A DNA stretch of 64,000 nucleotides, taken from positions 186,001-250,000 of the forward strand of contig NZ_CAKUOF010000002.1 in the NCBI RefSeq assembly GCF_934668725.1. Direction: 5' to 3'. The notes below the pieces were generated by a model. That model did no database searches and was not told where the DNA came from. It was given only the letters and a program-made list of their open reading frames with translations. Positions 1 through 8,548 of the stretch are shown here, one piece after another (the stretch's first letter is position 1; each line of letters begins with the position of its first letter). Source of the stretch: an uncultured Dysgonomonas sp. Its GTDB lineage: Bacteria > Bacteroidota > Bacteroidia > Bacteroidales > Dysgonomonadaceae. The position numbers and the translations under genes are program-made.

Positions 1-2
1 AT

Positions 3-542
3 AGTATTATCGAAATGTTTCGCTGTCAGGCACGCGAGCATAAAACCATCTGTTCATTTTACTACAACCGCAATTACGAAATGGGGTCGGGCAACGAAGC
101 TCATCCTCTTTTTGGGCTCGAAGATCCTCTTGCGGGGCGTAACAGCGGCAACACGTTTACCAATACGGTTAATTTTTCGGTTCTTTTTATTCCTAAAGAC
201 GATGCAGAGGTTGCCAATCTTCAGAATATGGCATTTTCTATCGGGTTGAATATCTTGGAGCGCATCAAGTATGACGATACGGTGCCCGTTTCGGTACTCC
301 CGTCGTGGTCATACCTTACCCTTCGTAATTACTATGACAATAATGCTTGCGGATGCAGGTTTACCGTAGAATTGGTACAACGCAACATGCAAAATTTATG
401 TCTGATTGAAGAACAGTTCGACAGTAAAAATGAGTTTGCAACCTCGAAACCTCTGAACCATTTTGAATTGAAAACATCGGACACTTGCGAAACTTTTGTA
501 AATAAACTACCCGTCTTTGATCTTAAAACCTCCAAGCGATGA
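3..542 (+). CDS. Phage tail-terminator-like structural protein, 5' end outside window
   Basis: The frame is open to the left window edge, so the true start is not visible; the first internal Met is at 15. The product is at least 180 residues, with no signal peptide or membrane segment. It overlaps the next gene by four bases (ATGA at 539-542), so the two are translated together. The neighbour resembles a phage neck/tail protein, and the composition here (mixed alpha/beta, with a VLPSWSYLTLRNYYDNNACG stretch around residues 98-117) suits a small siphophage tail-completion or terminator protein. That role is inferred from size, gene order and general resemblance to Bacteroidetes prophage proteins, not from a diagnostic motif. 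Confidence 0.5.
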   Translation, partial: SIIEMFRCQAREHKTICSFYYNRNYEMGSGNEAHPLFGLEDPLAGRNSGNTFTNTVNFSVLFIPKDDAEVANLQNMAFSIGLNILERIKYDDTVPVSVLPSWSYLTLRNYYDNNACGCRFTVELVQRNMQNLCLIEEQFDSKNEFATSKPLNHFELKTSDTCETFVNKLPVFDLKTSKR

Positions 543-976
543 ATGATGCTACCCTGAAAGTTTTGAATGCTATGGCAGAAGATATTTTGTCATTGGTGCA
601 TCTTATACTGGATAAAAATGGTTTAAAGAACAGTGCCTTGAGAGATGATGCAAGATGTGCGGTTGAGGATTTGAGTAATCCGGTAATCACTGTTCTTTTT
701 AACGACTATGTTGAGTATATAGAAAACGGCAGAAAGGCAAATTCGGGAGAAGCACCTCCCATATCTGCCCTCAGGGAGTGGGCACACCGCAAAGGAATAC
801 CCGCTACCAACGATGTTCTGTATGCCATTGCCGAGACAATTAAAAAACAAGGAATGGCTCCCCGTCCTGTCTTGGCTATGCTGGAGCAGCAGATCGACAA
901 TTCTTTTTCGAACGAATGGTCAGATCAACTGTTTGGGGCAATAATGGAAGAATTAGAAGCTTTTTTTAACGATTAA
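539..976 (+). CDS. HK97-gp10-like phage neck/tail-joining protein
   Basis: This 145-residue protein carries the pattern typical of the gp10/virion-morphogenesis group: a YVEYIENGRK motif near residue 59, then a PP-x-SALREWAHRKGI stretch, then an AIAETIKKQGMAPRP segment near residues 96-110, followed by a helical tail ending in acidic residues. Such proteins join phage head and tail or complete the tail. It starts inside the stop region of the preceding gene and is followed by a 147-bp gap and a kinase gene on the same strand. No tape-measure or tail-tube gene follows, so the cassette stops abruptly here; see the finding on a split tail module. Confidence 0.65.
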   Translation: MNDATLKVLNAMAEDILSLVHLILDKNGLKNSALRDDARCAVEDLSNPVITVLFNDYVEYIENGRKANSGEAPPISALREWAHRKGIPATNDVLYAIAETIKKQGMAPRPVLAMLEQQIDNSFSNEWSDQLFGAIMEELEAFFND

Positions 977-1123
977 GGCGGAATCAAGTGCTCATACCTC
1001 ATGAAAAAATTCCCTATATTTATAGCTTGAAATAATTAAATGTTGCAGAATCTTTATTGCCCTGTAATTTATCTAGGTAAAGTAATAAAAAGTTTGTAAC
1101 CTAAAACCTAAAATCTTATTTGT

Positions 1124-2227
1124 ATGAACACAACCCTTTCAGCTATTGGTGAAAAATTTGCTTTCGAAGGAGCCGTAAAAGAAATACGTTCTCTGGGCGA
1201 AGGCCTTATCAATGATACCTTCTTTGTGGAAACCGAAGGATCGAGTCCCAATTATATTTTGCAATGTAAAAACAAGAATATCTTTCAGAATGTGCCTGCC
1301 ATGATGGAGAATATCCACAAGGTAACCACCCATCTTAAGAAGAAAATTACAGCTCACGGAGGCGATCCGTTGCGTGAGGCTCTAACTGTAACCCTTACCA
1401 AAGACGGTAAACTGTATTACGAAGACGAGCAGGGCGAATATTGGGCAGCTTGTCTTTTTATTGAAGATACTATCACTTATCAAAAAGCCGATTCTACGAT
1501 TTTAGCGGAACAGGGCGGACGTGGTATCGGTAAATTTCAGGCAATGCTCTCGGATATGAAAGAGCCTTTGACCGATATTCTTCCTGGCTTCCATAATATG
1601 CGTTTCCGTTTTAAACAATGGGATGAAATAATTGCGAAAGATCCTGTAGGACGTAAAGCCCGGGTACAAAAAGAGGTTGACTGGATAGAAAGCCGTCGTG
1701 ATGAAATGCTTGCCTTTTGGGCAAAAGCCGAATCGGGCGAACTGCCTACCCGTGTAACCCATAATGATACCAAAATAAGTAATATACTGTTCGATAAAAA
1801 CGAAAAGGTATTGTGTGTCATCGATCTGGATACTGTACTCAATAGTATCTGTCTGAATGATTATGGTGATGCAATACGCTCTTATACCAATGCTGCAGGC
1901 TTTGAAGACGAAGAAGACTTAAGCAAGGTATATGTGGATATGGCTATCTTTGAAGCCTATACGAAAGGATATCTGGCAGAAACAGTAGGTTTTCTTACTC
2001 CGGCGGAAATAGAAAACGTAGCCTTTTCCGCCAAATATATTACCTTTGAGCAAGTACTGAGGTTCTTGATGGATTATATTGATGGCGATAATTATTATAA
2101 AGTAAAGAACGAAACACATAATTTGGTTCGTGCCCGTGGACAATACAAATTATTGCAATCGATGGATGATAATTACGCGAAAATGTGTGACATAGTAAAT
2201 ACGCAGGTCGCAGCTTTAAAGAAATAA
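1124..2227 (+). CDS. APH-fold sugar kinase, NahK-like phosphotransferase
   Basis: The 367-residue protein belongs to the aminoglycoside-phosphotransferase/choline-kinase fold. It has an N-terminal glycine-rich loop (LGEGLINDTF, about residues 25-34), the Brenner catalytic motif THNDTKISNILFD near residues 212-224 and the metal-binding IDLDT near residues 233-237. In Bacteroidetes and bifidobacteria, this type phosphorylates N-acetylhexosamines or related sugars at C1; substrate choice here is inference, supported by nearby fucosidases and a glucosidase. It has no signal peptide, so it is cytoplasmic. It is not expected to confer antibiotic resistance. A REP-like palindrome lies just downstream at 2258-2287. 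Confidence 0.7.
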   Translation: MNTTLSAIGEKFAFEGAVKEIRSLGEGLINDTFFVETEGSSPNYILQCKNKNIFQNVPAMMENIHKVTTHLKKKITAHGGDPLREALTVTLTKDGKLYYEDEQGEYWAACLFIEDTITYQKADSTILAEQGGRGIGKFQAMLSDMKEPLTDILPGFHNMRFRFKQWDEIIAKDPVGRKARVQKEVDWIESRRDEMLAFWAKAESGELPTRVTHNDTKISNILFDKNEKVLCVIDLDTVLNSICLNDYGDAIRSYTNAAGFEDEEDLSKVYVDMAIFEAYTKGYLAETVGFLTPAEIENVAFSAKYITFEQVLRFLMDYIDGDNYYKVKNETHNLVRARGQYKLLQSMDDNYAKMCDIVNTQVAALKK

Positions 2228-2257
2228 AAGTTGTTGGTCTAGGCTATATGAAATATG

Positions 2258-2287
2258 AGTAGGGGCGAAATATTTTTCGCCCCTACT
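2258..2287. repeat. REP-like palindrome, TAGGGGCGAA family
   Basis: Two perfect 13-base arms (AGTAGGGGCGAAA and its complement) surround a 4-base loop (TATT). It lies 30 bases after the kinase gene. The GTAGGGGCGAA core is a widespread type of extragenic palindrome in Bacteroidota and cyanobacteria. It may also act as a transcript-end hairpin, but no T-run follows. Confidence 0.75.
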
Positions 2288-2405
2288 GGTAAAAGTATAA
2301 CTAAGAAAGAGCAAAAATACAGAATGTGTAAAAGGAGTAACTACCTATTACTATTGTTTTTGATTAATAAGGTAATAAGCAGCTTTCCGAACTTAGATAT
2401 GTTTA

Positions 2406-3053
2406 ATGATGAAGAAAATAATAATACCTAAAATTTTAATAGATGCTACAGATATAAATCAGGTAGCTAATCGGTTGGAAACGTTGTGTGTAAATAAAAT
2501 AGATACAGTCAACTGGCCTGATGCATATCCATCTAAACCCGATGTGACATTTGCCATGGCGCATAATGGCGAAAATATCTTGTTGCAATACCGTGTAAAA
2601 GAAAACGAAATATTGGCAGTGGTAACAAAGGATAACGGCGAAGTATGGACAGATTCGTGTGTCGAAATGTTTCTTTCGTTTGATAACCAACACTATTACA
2701 ATGCCGAGTTTACTTGTATCGGTAAGGCTTTGTTGGGGTATCGTAAATTTGGAGAGAAGGCTGTGCATGCTTCGGAACAAACAATGAGGTCTATTGTAAG
2801 ACAATCTACTTTAGGCACTGCAAACAGGGGAAAAGAAATAGGTAATTTCGATTGGACATTGACTCTTATTATTCCTTGTACAGCTTTTTGGCAAAGCGGT
2901 ATAAACGGCTTCGATGGTTTGCAGGCAAAAGGTAACTTTTATAAATGTGGCGACAACCTTTCGGTACCGCATTTTGTTTCGTGGAATAAGATCGAAACCC
3001 CTAAACCGAGTTTTCATCAGCCATCGTTTTTTGGCGAATTGTTTTTTGAGTAA
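2406..3053 (+). CDS. Carbohydrate-binding CBM9-like domain protein
   Basis: This 215-residue protein has the features of the CBM9-like (DOMON-type) domain: a WTDSCVEMFLSF stretch near residues 80-91, a YYNAEFTCIGKALLGYR strand pair and the ending SWNKIETPKPSFHQPSFFGELFFE-type motif (residues about 192-215), which is characteristic. No signal peptide is visible, so it is probably cytoplasmic or exported by another route. In Bacteroidetes these single-domain proteins occur near glycan-use genes; the ligand is unknown. Two ATGs (2406 and 2409) are possible starts. The next gene, darT, has its own promoter. Confidence 0.75.
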   Translation: MMKKIIIPKILIDATDINQVANRLETLCVNKIDTVNWPDAYPSKPDVTFAMAHNGENILLQYRVKENEILAVVTKDNGEVWTDSCVEMFLSFDNQHYYNAEFTCIGKALLGYRKFGEKAVHASEQTMRSIVRQSTLGTANRGKEIGNFDWTLTLIIPCTAFWQSGINGFDGLQAKGNFYKCGDNLSVPHFVSWNKIETPKPSFHQPSFFGELFFE

Positions 3054-3104
3054 ATCGAGTGTAACTTTGACAATAAAAGAGATAAACTTTATATGAAATT
3101 GATT

Positions 3105-3112
3105 TATCTTTG
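3105..3112 (+). promoter_or_regulatory. TAnnTTTG promoter for darTG
   Basis: TATCTTTG matches the Bacteroidetes -7 box exactly. It lies 24 bases before the TTG start at 3136, so the leader would be only about 15-20 nt. Confidence 0.7.
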
Positions 3113-3135
3113 CCATTAAAGTAATAATAATAAAG

Positions 3136-3762
3136 TTGGCTCGTTTACGTTTAGACAAGACCCCATTATTTAGGGTCACTCATTTTGATAACATTCAGCA
3201 TATTGCCGAAAAAGGGATAACACATATTTCATCTCCAGACAGGAATGAAAACTTTGTACCCATCGGTAATAATGCAATTATTGATAAACGAAAAGAACGT
3301 CTGCTTCCGAGCGGACGTCCTTTAACTGATTATATTCCGTTTCATTTTGCTCCCAGAATGCCAATGTTATATGCCATACAAAAAGGCTATGGGACAGAAC
3401 CGGTTGATCCGAGACGCATTGTTTACTGTGTGACGACAATACAGCAAGTTATAGATGCCGAGTTGGAATTCTGGTTCACAAACGGGCATGCTTTCAGTAA
3501 ACTGAGCTATTTTTACGATAGTTCCAGAATTCGGAAAATCAGAAGTTTATTGGATATGGACGCGATAATGGACGACAACTGGGGCGGCAGTGAAAATACT
3601 GACTTAAGGAGGCGTAAGGAAGCCGAGTTTTTGGTCGGTGCCGATTTGCCTGCTGCTTGTATTACCGAATATATAGTTTATAGCCCGAGTGTAAAGGATA
3701 AACTATATGTGTCGGGTATTGACGACAACAAGATACGGGTAGAGCCAGGATATTATTTTTGA
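3136..3762 (+). CDS. darT: DarT-like DNA ADP-ribosyltransferase toxin
   Basis: The 208-residue protein matches the DarT/DUF4433 family, which uses NAD+ to ADP-ribosylate thymidine bases on single-stranded DNA. Visible signatures are the N-terminal PLFRVTHFDNIQHIAEKGI (residues about 10-28), the FHFAPRMPMLY substrate-loop region near residue 76 and RRRKEAEFLV near residues 157-166, holding the catalytic Glu. The start is TTG: no in-frame ATG occurs between the stop at 3100-3102 and the conserved N-terminus. Three bases separate it from darG. DarTG systems act in toxin-antitoxin control and in phage defence. The unusual start may keep toxin translation low. Confidence 0.88.
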   Translation: MARLRLDKTPLFRVTHFDNIQHIAEKGITHISSPDRNENFVPIGNNAIIDKRKERLLPSGRPLTDYIPFHFAPRMPMLYAIQKGYGTEPVDPRRIVYCVTTIQQVIDAELEFWFTNGHAFSKLSYFYDSSRIRKIRSLLDMDAIMDDNWGGSENTDLRRRKEAEFLVGADLPAACITEYIVYSPSVKDKLYVSGIDDNKIRVEPGYYF

Positions 3763-3765
3763 TAT

Positions 3766-4806
3766 ATGATAAAATATGTGTACGGGAATCTGTTTGAGAG
3801 TAACTCTCAAGCGATAGTGAATACTGTAAACACTGTAGGGGTAATGGGGAAAGGGATTGCCCTACAGTTTAAAAAGTACTTTCCCAATAATTTCAAAATT
3901 TACAAAAATGCATGTGACAACAAAACTTTAACAATTGGAAAACTCTTAGTCTTTGAAGAAGAAAATCTGCTGACCGGACGAAAAATAATTATAAATTTTC
4001 CAACGAAAGACCATTGGCGTGATCCTTCCGAGTATAATTATATACGTTTGGGGCTTGTCGAGCTGGTCAAACTTATCAGTGAACGTTCGATTCAATCGCT
4101 GAGCATACCTGCTTTGGGAGCAGGAAATGGAGGGTTGCAATGGAGTAAAGTGAAAGACCTGATAGAGGAGTATCTCTCGGATGTAGATTGTGATGTGGTG
4201 GTTTATTTGCCTGATAATGAAGTTGAAAAGATCCAGAGGGAAGAGCAGTTTCAATTGACTCCGGCACGTTCAATGATGCTTCATGTATTACTTGATATGG
4301 TGAATGAGGGGGAATTTATCTCAGAATTTGCCGCCGAAAAAGTGGTTTACTTTCTACAGCGGTTTGGTGCAGGCGAACAATTTAAAGTTGAGTTTGACTC
4401 TAATTTTTATGGACCTTATTCCGGAAAAATAAAGCAGGTCTTGAAATATCTGGGTGGGAGCTGTATTAATGAATATGATTCGTTAAATAATAATCCGTTC
4501 CAAGAGTTAAATTTAAATGTGTCTACCCAAAAGAAAGTGGACGGATATTTGAATTTACCCGAAAATAAAATCTATAAAGACATTGCCCAAAAGACAACAG
4601 AATTTTTATCGGGTTTTTATTCATCTCTTGGACTGGAACTTTTATCGAGAATAGATTACATCAGACAAACAGAGAAAATATATACAGATCAAGAGATAAT
4701 GGCACATTTAAATATCCGGACATCCGAAAAATGTACTGTTATCGACAATACTGATTACGTGACATTAGTAAATACACACTTAGCTAACTTCTTTACTTCC
4801 AATTAA
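3766..4806 (+). CDS. darG: DarG-like macrodomain antitoxin
   Basis: The 346-residue protein begins with a macrodomain: GNLFESNSQAIVNTVN-type start, VGVMGKGIALQFKKYFP (residues about 25-41) and PALGAGNGGLQW (about 110-121). This domain removes the ADP-ribose that DarT adds to DNA. The C-terminal half (about 165-346) corresponds to the second DarG domain, which binds and neutralises the toxin. Length agrees with full DarG proteins, so the antitoxin appears intact. It is translated from the darT transcript and ends 33 bases from the convergent DUF5056 gene. Confidence 0.88.
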   Translation: MIKYVYGNLFESNSQAIVNTVNTVGVMGKGIALQFKKYFPNNFKIYKNACDNKTLTIGKLLVFEEENLLTGRKIIINFPTKDHWRDPSEYNYIRLGLVELVKLISERSIQSLSIPALGAGNGGLQWSKVKDLIEEYLSDVDCDVVVYLPDNEVEKIQREEQFQLTPARSMMLHVLLDMVNEGEFISEFAAEKVVYFLQRFGAGEQFKVEFDSNFYGPYSGKIKQVLKYLGGSCINEYDSLNNNPFQELNLNVSTQKKVDGYLNLPENKIYKDIAQKTTEFLSGFYSSLGLELLSRIDYIRQTEKIYTDQEIMAHLNIRTSEKCTVIDNTDYVTLVNTHLANFFTSN

Positions 4807-4839
4807 GGTTTTAAACCTATTTACTCTTCCGTTGTAAAT

Positions 4840-5238
4840 TTAATAATTGTGGTGTTTCTTATCCGATAAATGTTTTCTGATAAGCGTGTCTCCCATCAGT
4901 AGTATCAGTATGGCCGATGGCAATAATACTGCTAACGGATTGATGTTTGCCTTAAATAAATCAGGTAAGCTGTAATTTAATTGTATGGCAGGTAATTCGA
5001 ACCCGAAATTGCCTGTAATAAAATAAAATATCACAAGAGGTAATGCAACCATTCCTGCTATTCCGAGAGCTATCGAAACGCCTGTGTATATTTTATTCCT
5101 CAATACATTTTTTGCCTTTTTCTGAGCAGCAACCTGATGTATTTGTTGCATCAAACGATCTTCGAATCCTTTGGGCAGGGAGTTTAATTCCATATCTTGA
5201 AATAAGCTCCTTAAAGTGTCTTTGTCTTGCTCTTTCAT
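4840..5238 (-). CDS. DUF5056-like putative anti-sigma membrane protein
   Basis: The 132-residue protein has a hydrophilic N-terminal segment rich in charged residues (LRSLFQDMELNSLPKGFEDRL, residues 8-28), then two membrane helices (about 48-75 and 100-121) and a short basic tail. DUF5056 proteins are regularly encoded next to ECF sigma factors in Bacteroidales, and this one overlaps the upstream sigma gene by four bases (5235-5238). The layout suggests a membrane-anchored anti-sigma factor with a cytosolic sigma-binding N-terminus. The signal it responds to is not evident. Confidence 0.75.
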   Translation of the reverse strand: MKEQDKDTLRSLFQDMELNSLPKGFEDRLMQQIHQVAAQKKAKNVLRNKIYTGVSIALGIAGMVALPLVIFYFITGNFGFELPAIQLNYSLPDLFKANINPLAVLLPSAILILLMGDTLIRKHLSDKKHHNY

Positions 5239-5789
5239 TTTGATATGAGTTTATTTATTTCTGAATTCATAAATTTCCGTATACGGTGTAACTTTACTTT
5301 GACATTGGATACACTCAAACCTGCTACTTGGCTTATATCCTGCACACTGTGATTGTTGAGATAAAAAAGCGTAATGAGAAAAGCATCTTCGGGATTGAGT
5401 TGTTTAAGGACAAGATCAAGATATTGTAACCTTTCTTCAGCACTTGTTTCTTCGATGTGATCGGCAATATCATGATCGGGTATTCTTTCTGCCATATCCT
5501 CGAAAGACAGAAATTCTCTCTTTGTTTTTCTAACCTCCGTTATGGCAGTGTTGTAGGCTATACGATAGAGCCATGTCGAAAATTCGGAATCGCCCCTGAA
5601 TTTACTCAACGACTGGTATATCTTGATAAAGATCTCCTGTGTAATGTCTTCTGCATCCTCTGTATTGATGACAATTTTGCTGACAATGGTAAATACCATC
5701 CTCTGATAACGGCGTACAATATGCACAAAAGCATTTGTATCACCATCCTTGATTAAACGGACATAATGTATGTCATCAAAACCTGTCAT
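5235..5789 (-). CDS. ECF RNA polymerase sigma factor
   Basis: This 184-residue sigma-70 family member has region 2 (about residues 15-80, with DAEDITQEIFIKIYQSLSKF) and region 4 (about 115-175, with SVQDISQVAGLSVSNVKVKLHR). The frame is open further upstream to 5855, but a perfect -7 box (TACATTTG on the minus strand, 5822-5829) lies inside that extension, so I place the start at Met 5789, where family similarity begins. It directs RNA polymerase to a stress or envelope regulon; the partner DUF5056 protein overlaps its stop codon. Confidence 0.9.
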   Translation of the reverse strand: MTGFDDIHYVRLIKDGDTNAFVHIVRRYQRMVFTIVSKIVINTEDAEDITQEIFIKIYQSLSKFRGDSEFSTWLYRIAYNTAITEVRKTKREFLSFEDMAERIPDHDIADHIEETSAEERLQYLDLVLKQLNPEDAFLITLFYLNNHSVQDISQVAGLSVSNVKVKLHRIRKFMNSEINKLISK

Positions 5790-5821
5790 GCCTATATGAC
5801 GTGTTGGTTTTACATTGGTTA

Positions 5822-5829
5822 CAAATGTA
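5822..5829 (-). promoter_or_regulatory. TAnnTTTG promoter for the ECF sigma operon
   Basis: TACATTTG on the minus strand, 33 bases before the sigma start. Its position within the longer open frame decides the start codon. Confidence 0.65.
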
Positions 5830-5906
5830 ATCAGAAAAAATAAAAAGATTTCCACCTTTATTGGTTTTGTCAGTAAAATGATGCTTGATCTTGTTAAGTA
5901 TGCTTA

Positions 5907-5935
5907 GCCAAAAAGACCACTCGGGGAGTGATCTT
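5907..5935 (-). terminator. Terminator of the DUF1080 lipoprotein gene
   Basis: A 10-bp stem with one mismatch and a GGGG/CCCC loop is followed, on the minus strand, by a T-run. It lies about 75 bases past the stop codon. Confidence 0.5.
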
Positions 5936-6008
5936 TCTGGTATTTTTTTGATTACAATAACAGTTTTTCGCTGTTTTAGTATCCAAAGCAATAAATAACC
6001 CTGAGAAC

Positions 6009-7298
6009 TTAAAGCGTTTTTAATTTCAGATTACGCCACAATACTTTAATACCTCCGCCATCATGAATCTGTAGGGCAATCCGTCCCTGTCCTGCTCCTA
6101 TTTTATCATCTGCTATAGATACCATCTCCTGTCCGTTGAGCCAAGTAGATACGCTGTCTCCCTGTACCTTTATACGCATGGTATTCCAATCGTTTTCTTT
6201 CAGGATAGATTCTTTTTCATCGGGTATTTGTACTAACCAGCCGCGACCGTACGACTCGTATATGCCTGCGGTATCGTGCCCCTTAGGAGCAACCTCTACC
6301 TGCCATCCATTTACTTTGACGGTATCGGCAACAAAAGATCTGAAAAATACACCAGAGTTACCGTCTGCCTCTTGCTTAAATTCGACAGTAAGATCAAAAT
6401 CGTCGTAATAGTCACGTGTAGCCAAATAACCGTATTGTTTATCGGGGCCACTCTCGCAAACGAGTAAGCTGTCTTTTACATACCACAATTCTGTTCCGTA
6501 TTTATCCCATCCTTTAAGATCAACACCGTTAAATAAGTCTACCTCTTTTGTCTTGCGAGGCAATTCTTTTATCTTGATATTTCGGAACGATGCGGGTGAA
6601 CCATGATCCTGCAGACAAATGACTCCTTTCTTCGATAGTCCGTATTCGGGAGCATGCGCCCACTTACCACTGTTTTTACGATCGAACCAATCGTCGGTCC
6701 ATGCTTCAAATTCGAGTATTTTAACCCCATTAAGCCAATGTTCCACATGCCCGTTGTCAAATACTATTTTAGAATTATTCCATTCTCCGTAAGGATTTAC
6801 TTTCATCAATGCCGTATCCGGTAAATACATAGCATAATCTACACCCAGTTTTTGCCAGTCTTCCAATGGTTCGGGAAAATTAGGCTCATCAATAAGTTGG
6901 TATTCGGGGCCCGTTACATAAGGTACATTAAACTCCGGGCGTTCTACAACATGATATATCATACCACTGTTTCCGCCTTTCGATAATTTCCAATCCCAAG
7001 ACAATTCGAAATTTTCATACTGTTTGTCCGTTACAATGTATCCGCTGGCATCGCTACCATCACCCTTTGCCTGAATACATCCGTCAACCACATGCCAGGG
7101 TTGGGTAAGGCTGGTTCCATTATAATCGCGCCAACCGTCCATTGTTTTTCCATCAAAAAGAAGTTCCCATCCATCGGCAATCTCCTGCTTGGTCAATGTG
7201 TTTTGCTCTTGAGCTCCGCAAGAAGTAAAGAATGCCGAAGCTGCGATACTCAGAGCAAACATGCTTTTTAAAGCTGTCTTTTTCGAAATCATTTTCAT
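6009..7298 (-). CDS. Lipoprotein with two DUF1080 (3-keto-disaccharide hydrolase-like) domains
   Basis: The 429-residue protein has a lipoprotein signal (AFFTSC, Cys27), so it should be anchored in the envelope. Two copies of the DUF1080 jelly-roll domain follow, each opening with a LFDG/LFNG-x-GW signature: GWELLFDGKTMDGW near residue 43 and VDLFNGVDLKGW near residue 254. Each ends with a typical GxIxLQ-DHG/HDGG strand. DUF1080 proteins act on or bind 3-keto-sugars and other glycans, and they are common in Bacteroidetes glycan loci. There is no SusCD pair beside it, so the substrate is unknown. It is a single-gene unit. Confidence 0.85.
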   Translation of the reverse strand: MKMISKKTALKSMFALSIAASAFFTSCGAQEQNTLTKQEIADGWELLFDGKTMDGWRDYNGTSLTQPWHVVDGCIQAKGDGSDASGYIVTDKQYENFELSWDWKLSKGGNSGMIYHVVERPEFNVPYVTGPEYQLIDEPNFPEPLEDWQKLGVDYAMYLPDTALMKVNPYGEWNNSKIVFDNGHVEHWLNGVKILEFEAWTDDWFDRKNSGKWAHAPEYGLSKKGVICLQDHGSPASFRNIKIKELPRKTKEVDLFNGVDLKGWDKYGTELWYVKDSLLVCESGPDKQYGYLATRDYYDDFDLTVEFKQEADGNSGVFFRSFVADTVKVNGWQVEVAPKGHDTAGIYESYGRGWLVQIPDEKESILKENDWNTMRIKVQGDSVSTWLNGQEMVSIADDKIGAGQGRIALQIHDGGGIKVLWRNLKLKTL

Positions 7299-7616
7299 CG
7301 GTTAAGATTTTAGTTAATACAACATTAGGTAAAGATAATAAAATCTGATGGTTGTAACTAATCAAAAAAAGAAAGAGCATGAAGAAGTAGTAATACCACA
7401 CTTTGAGTTTTTGTAAGCAGTATGATTCTTTATACTTTTTTCTGAAATTTAAACCCCAGTTAAAATTAGAAATATATGTTTCTTTTTTGTACCTTTACAA
7501 CAAGGATGTATCAAATAAGGCGTAAGAACGTTTGTTATACATCCGGTATAACTATAATTGTAAGTGATAACTTTAAAGTATATCAATAAATACTTTCTTT
7601 TACTTAATTAGACATT
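7299..7616. other. Intergenic region between divergent genes
   Basis: This AT-rich stretch holds two near-matches to the -7 box: TATCTTTA on the minus strand near 7333, for the DUF1080 gene, and TACCTTTA on the plus strand at 7489-7496, for the 41-residue gene. The AT-rich motif TAAATACTTTCTTTTACTTA lies at about 7587-7606, just before the small gene. No other gene was seen. Confidence 0.4.
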
Positions 7617-7742
7617 ATGGATAAAAAAGCAACTCTATTACTAGTTTCGGTGGCATTAGCGGCAAGCACTGCTGCATTGATAGTGTATGGTCTAAAGAAG
7701 AAACAGGAGAGGAAAAAGAAAATAGCCATCCATTTCATTTAA
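7617..7742 (+). CDS. Small membrane protein, 41 residues
   Basis: ATG at 7617 opens a 41-codon frame: a short lysine-rich N-terminus, one hydrophobic helix (residues about 6-25, LLLVSVALAASTAALIVYG), then a strongly basic stretch (KKKQERKKK) and a short tail. This is a classic single-pass membrane mini-protein layout with the basic side in the cytosol. A strong terminator starts 34 bases after the stop, which supports a dedicated transcript. No family is recognised. Confidence 0.55.
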   Translation: MDKKATLLLVSVALAASTAALIVYGLKKKQERKKKIAIHFI

Positions 7743-7775
7743 GCATTACTACTATTTTAAAACTTATAAAAATAC

Positions 7776-7814
7776 AAACCTGCTCCTTTTATTTAAAGGA
7801 GCAGGTTTTTTTAT
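7776..7814 (+). terminator. Rho-independent terminator of the 41-residue gene
   Basis: Perfect 14-bp arms (AAACCTGCTCCTTT and complement) with a 5-base loop are followed by a run of T. Confidence 0.9.
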
Positions 7815-7957
7815 TTTCAAACCACTATCGAAGACCGGAACTCTCAAGTCGACTTTGTCATATAATAAACTTCATTAAAAGGCGGCAGATATGACCATTT
7901 CACCACCATTTCAATTTAACTTTATTGAAAATACTATACAAAAAAGCATTTCGACAA

Positions 7958-8548
7958 CTAATAAATGGCAACAGCTGCTACAATCTCCGAAAATAACAGT
8001 GCAGTAATAAAACCGACTATTCCCTTAGCACCGCTTATATTGCAAGATACGGAGAACGCTTTATAGGAGAGGATTACAAACCAGATGGTAGCAATCATAG
8101 AAACAAATAAAAATAAAAAGAAAACAATCCATTGTGCGACAGTGATTCCCGAGTAATTCTGAGCAAGTAAATTTTGGGCAATAACCATGTTGTAATCATA
8201 TATACCGGGAATAAGCACCACTAAAGAGATCAATATATATGATGTACGTGCCAGAGTTACTGTTCCGGCAACATCGATAAAGCGGATAGATGACTTGCTA
8301 AGCAGACGCCCGGTAAGATAGAGTGCCAAAATAAATATAACGAGAGCAATTGAAGGAGCAAGCAATGCTCTTCCCAAGTTGATATGGTCGCTAAAATGGG
8401 CATCTAAAACCCCATCAAATACCATATTACCGCAATATGCCAACAATATCGAAGCCACAAATATTACTATGCCTATTGATAAGGCTTTGCCTCCGGCTAT
8501 ACGCACAAAAGGATTGATTAACAATGAAAGATTTTTTTTACTTTTCAT
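7958..8548 (-). CDS. Yip1-like multi-pass membrane protein
   Basis: This 196-residue protein has five predicted membrane helices (about residues 22-42, 65-85, 103-121, 140-165 and 175-195), as in the bacterial Yip1-domain family. Its start lies inside the end of the upstream DUF2089 gene (11-base overlap), so the two form one operon. The function of bacterial Yip1 proteins is not well defined. Pairing with a small zinc-ribbon/HTH protein suggests that the upstream gene controls or senses the membrane protein. Confidence 0.65.
   Translation of the reverse strand: MKSKKNLSLLINPFVRIAGGKALSIGIVIFVASILLAYCGNMVFDGVLDAHFSDHINLGRALLAPSIALVIFILALYLTGRLLSKSSIRFIDVAGTVTLARTSYILISLVVLIPGIYDYNMVIAQNLLAQNYSGITVAQWIVFFLFLFVSMIATIWFVILSYKAFSVSCNISGAKGIVGFITALLFSEIVAAVAIY

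Noticed and set aside
1124..2227. Aminoglycoside resistance kinase
   Set aside because: The fold is shared, but the sequence resembles sugar kinases and the context is glycan metabolism.
5155..5185. tRNA-like TTCGAATCC sequence
   Set aside because: It lies inside the DUF5056 coding frame and no cloverleaf arms flank it.
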